Source: Hymenobacter nivis
GTDB taxonomy: Bacteria > Bacteroidota > Bacteroidia > Cytophagales > Hymenobacteraceae
NCBI RefSeq assembly: GCF_003149515.1
Contig: NZ_CP029145.1
Coordinates: 310,001-374,000, forward strand
Direction: 5' to 3'
DNA: 64,000 nucleotides
The notes beneath the pieces were generated by a model, which was given only the letters and a program-made list of their open reading frames with translations, had not been told where the DNA came from and ran no database searches. This document shows, piece after piece, positions 63,679-64,000 of this stretch (position 1 is its first letter; each line of letters begins with the position of its first letter). The position numbers and the translations under genes were made by a program.

Positions 63679-64000
63679 TTACGCAAAAATCAGCGATGGA
63701 TGGCGTAATTCATGTCGCATATACTCATTCAAAAAGCCTTGTTTGAGTTGATAGACAGTCTGTTTGGTTTGATAGGCGGCTTGTTTGAGGCGGGTCCAGG
63801 CGCGCACGGCCAGGGCAAGGCGGTTGCGCTGGCTGCGGGCCAGCCGGCACTGGTAGGCCTGCACGCCGGGGAGTTGCTTGAGTTCGCGGTGAAACTGCTC
63901 CATCGTCCAGCGGACGCTGCTTTTTTGCTCAGCAGCAGCCGTGTTCAAGGGCTCGGCCTCGTTGATGAGGAGGTAGTCCGTCCGGTGGGGGGACGCTAGT
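63679..64000 (-). CDS. IS701/IS4-like transposase, C-terminal part (runs off the window)
   Basis: The reverse frame is open from the window edge (LASPHRTDYLLINEAEPLNT) to a stop at 63679. VRWTMEQFHRELKQLPGVQAYQCRLARSQRNR is the C-terminal catalytic motif, similar in layout to the intact transposase at 33541 but different in sequence. The upstream part lies outside the window. Confidence 0.8.
   Translation of the reverse strand, partial: LASPHRTDYLLINEAEPLNTAAAEQKSSVRWTMEQFHRELKQLPGVQAYQCRLARSQRNRLALAVRAWTRLKQAAYQTKQTVYQLKQGFLNEYMRHELRHPSLIFA

Overview
This is a GC-rich chromosomal window, probably from a Hymenobacter-like member of the Bacteroidota. The evidence for that placement is the gene set (TonB-dependent receptor, many secreted glycoside hydrolases, TIGR02757, MutS2, DUF1622, SUI1), Bacteroidota-type promoters (TTG, 19 bases, then TAnnTTTG), and transposon families common in that genus. 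No rRNA or other taxonomic marker is present, so the genus is an inference.

Layout. 0-2.6 kb: the N-terminal part of a PAS-domain sensor, a small membrane protein, and a DisA_N-type (diadenylate cyclase-like) protein. 2.7-5.1 kb: an inverted repeat, a decayed IS5-type element and an ISKra4-type element with one premature stop. 5.2-33.5 kb: a large carbohydrate-use region. It holds a FucP-like sugar permease, two acetylesterase-like proteins, GH92, a DUF4965/GtaA-like protein, GH31, a dead second GH92, an AraC regulator, GH5 and GH26 mannanases, a sodium:sugar symporter, a GH130 phosphorylase, a broken sulfatase, an AGE-type (cellobiose/mannobiose) 2-epimerase, GH43, GH28, a dead mannose-6-phosphate-isomerase-like cupin, and a hydrolase truncated by an IS. 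GH5, GH26, SSS symporter, epimerase and GH130 form the known mannan to mannobiose to mannosyl-glucose to mannose-1-phosphate route. No SusC/SusD pair is present.

34.6-43.6 kb: an ATPase, then a cobalamin riboswitch and a B12 locus: BtuF-, BtuC- and BtuD-like transport proteins, a TonB-dependent receptor, CobU, a PduO-type adenosyltransferase and CobT. 43.6-46.1 kb: an rRNA methyltransferase-like protein, then a zeta-toxin-like kinase overlapping a 48-residue ORF, followed by an AT-rich PD-(D/E)XK-like gene. 46.2-60.6 kb: mostly housekeeping (FucP-like permease, MurB, MutS2, TIGR02757, LysM/RlpA-like, KdsB, SUI1, lipid kinase, GapA, tRNA-Glu). Inside it is an AT-rich array of ten units at exactly 21-bp spacing, ending 16 bases before a small winged-helix-like gene. 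60.7-64 kb: an IS630, an IS3 and part of another transposase, with a small metal-binding lipoprotein between them.

Overall the window combines a hemicellulose/mannan locus that is partly decaying, a riboswitch-controlled B12 salvage locus, and housekeeping DNA dotted with palindromic intergenic repeats. The most unusual items are the 21-bp phased array, the kinase/small-ORF/nuclease-like island, esterase and cyclase relatives with altered key residues, and two dead genes whose in-frame stops are all TAG.
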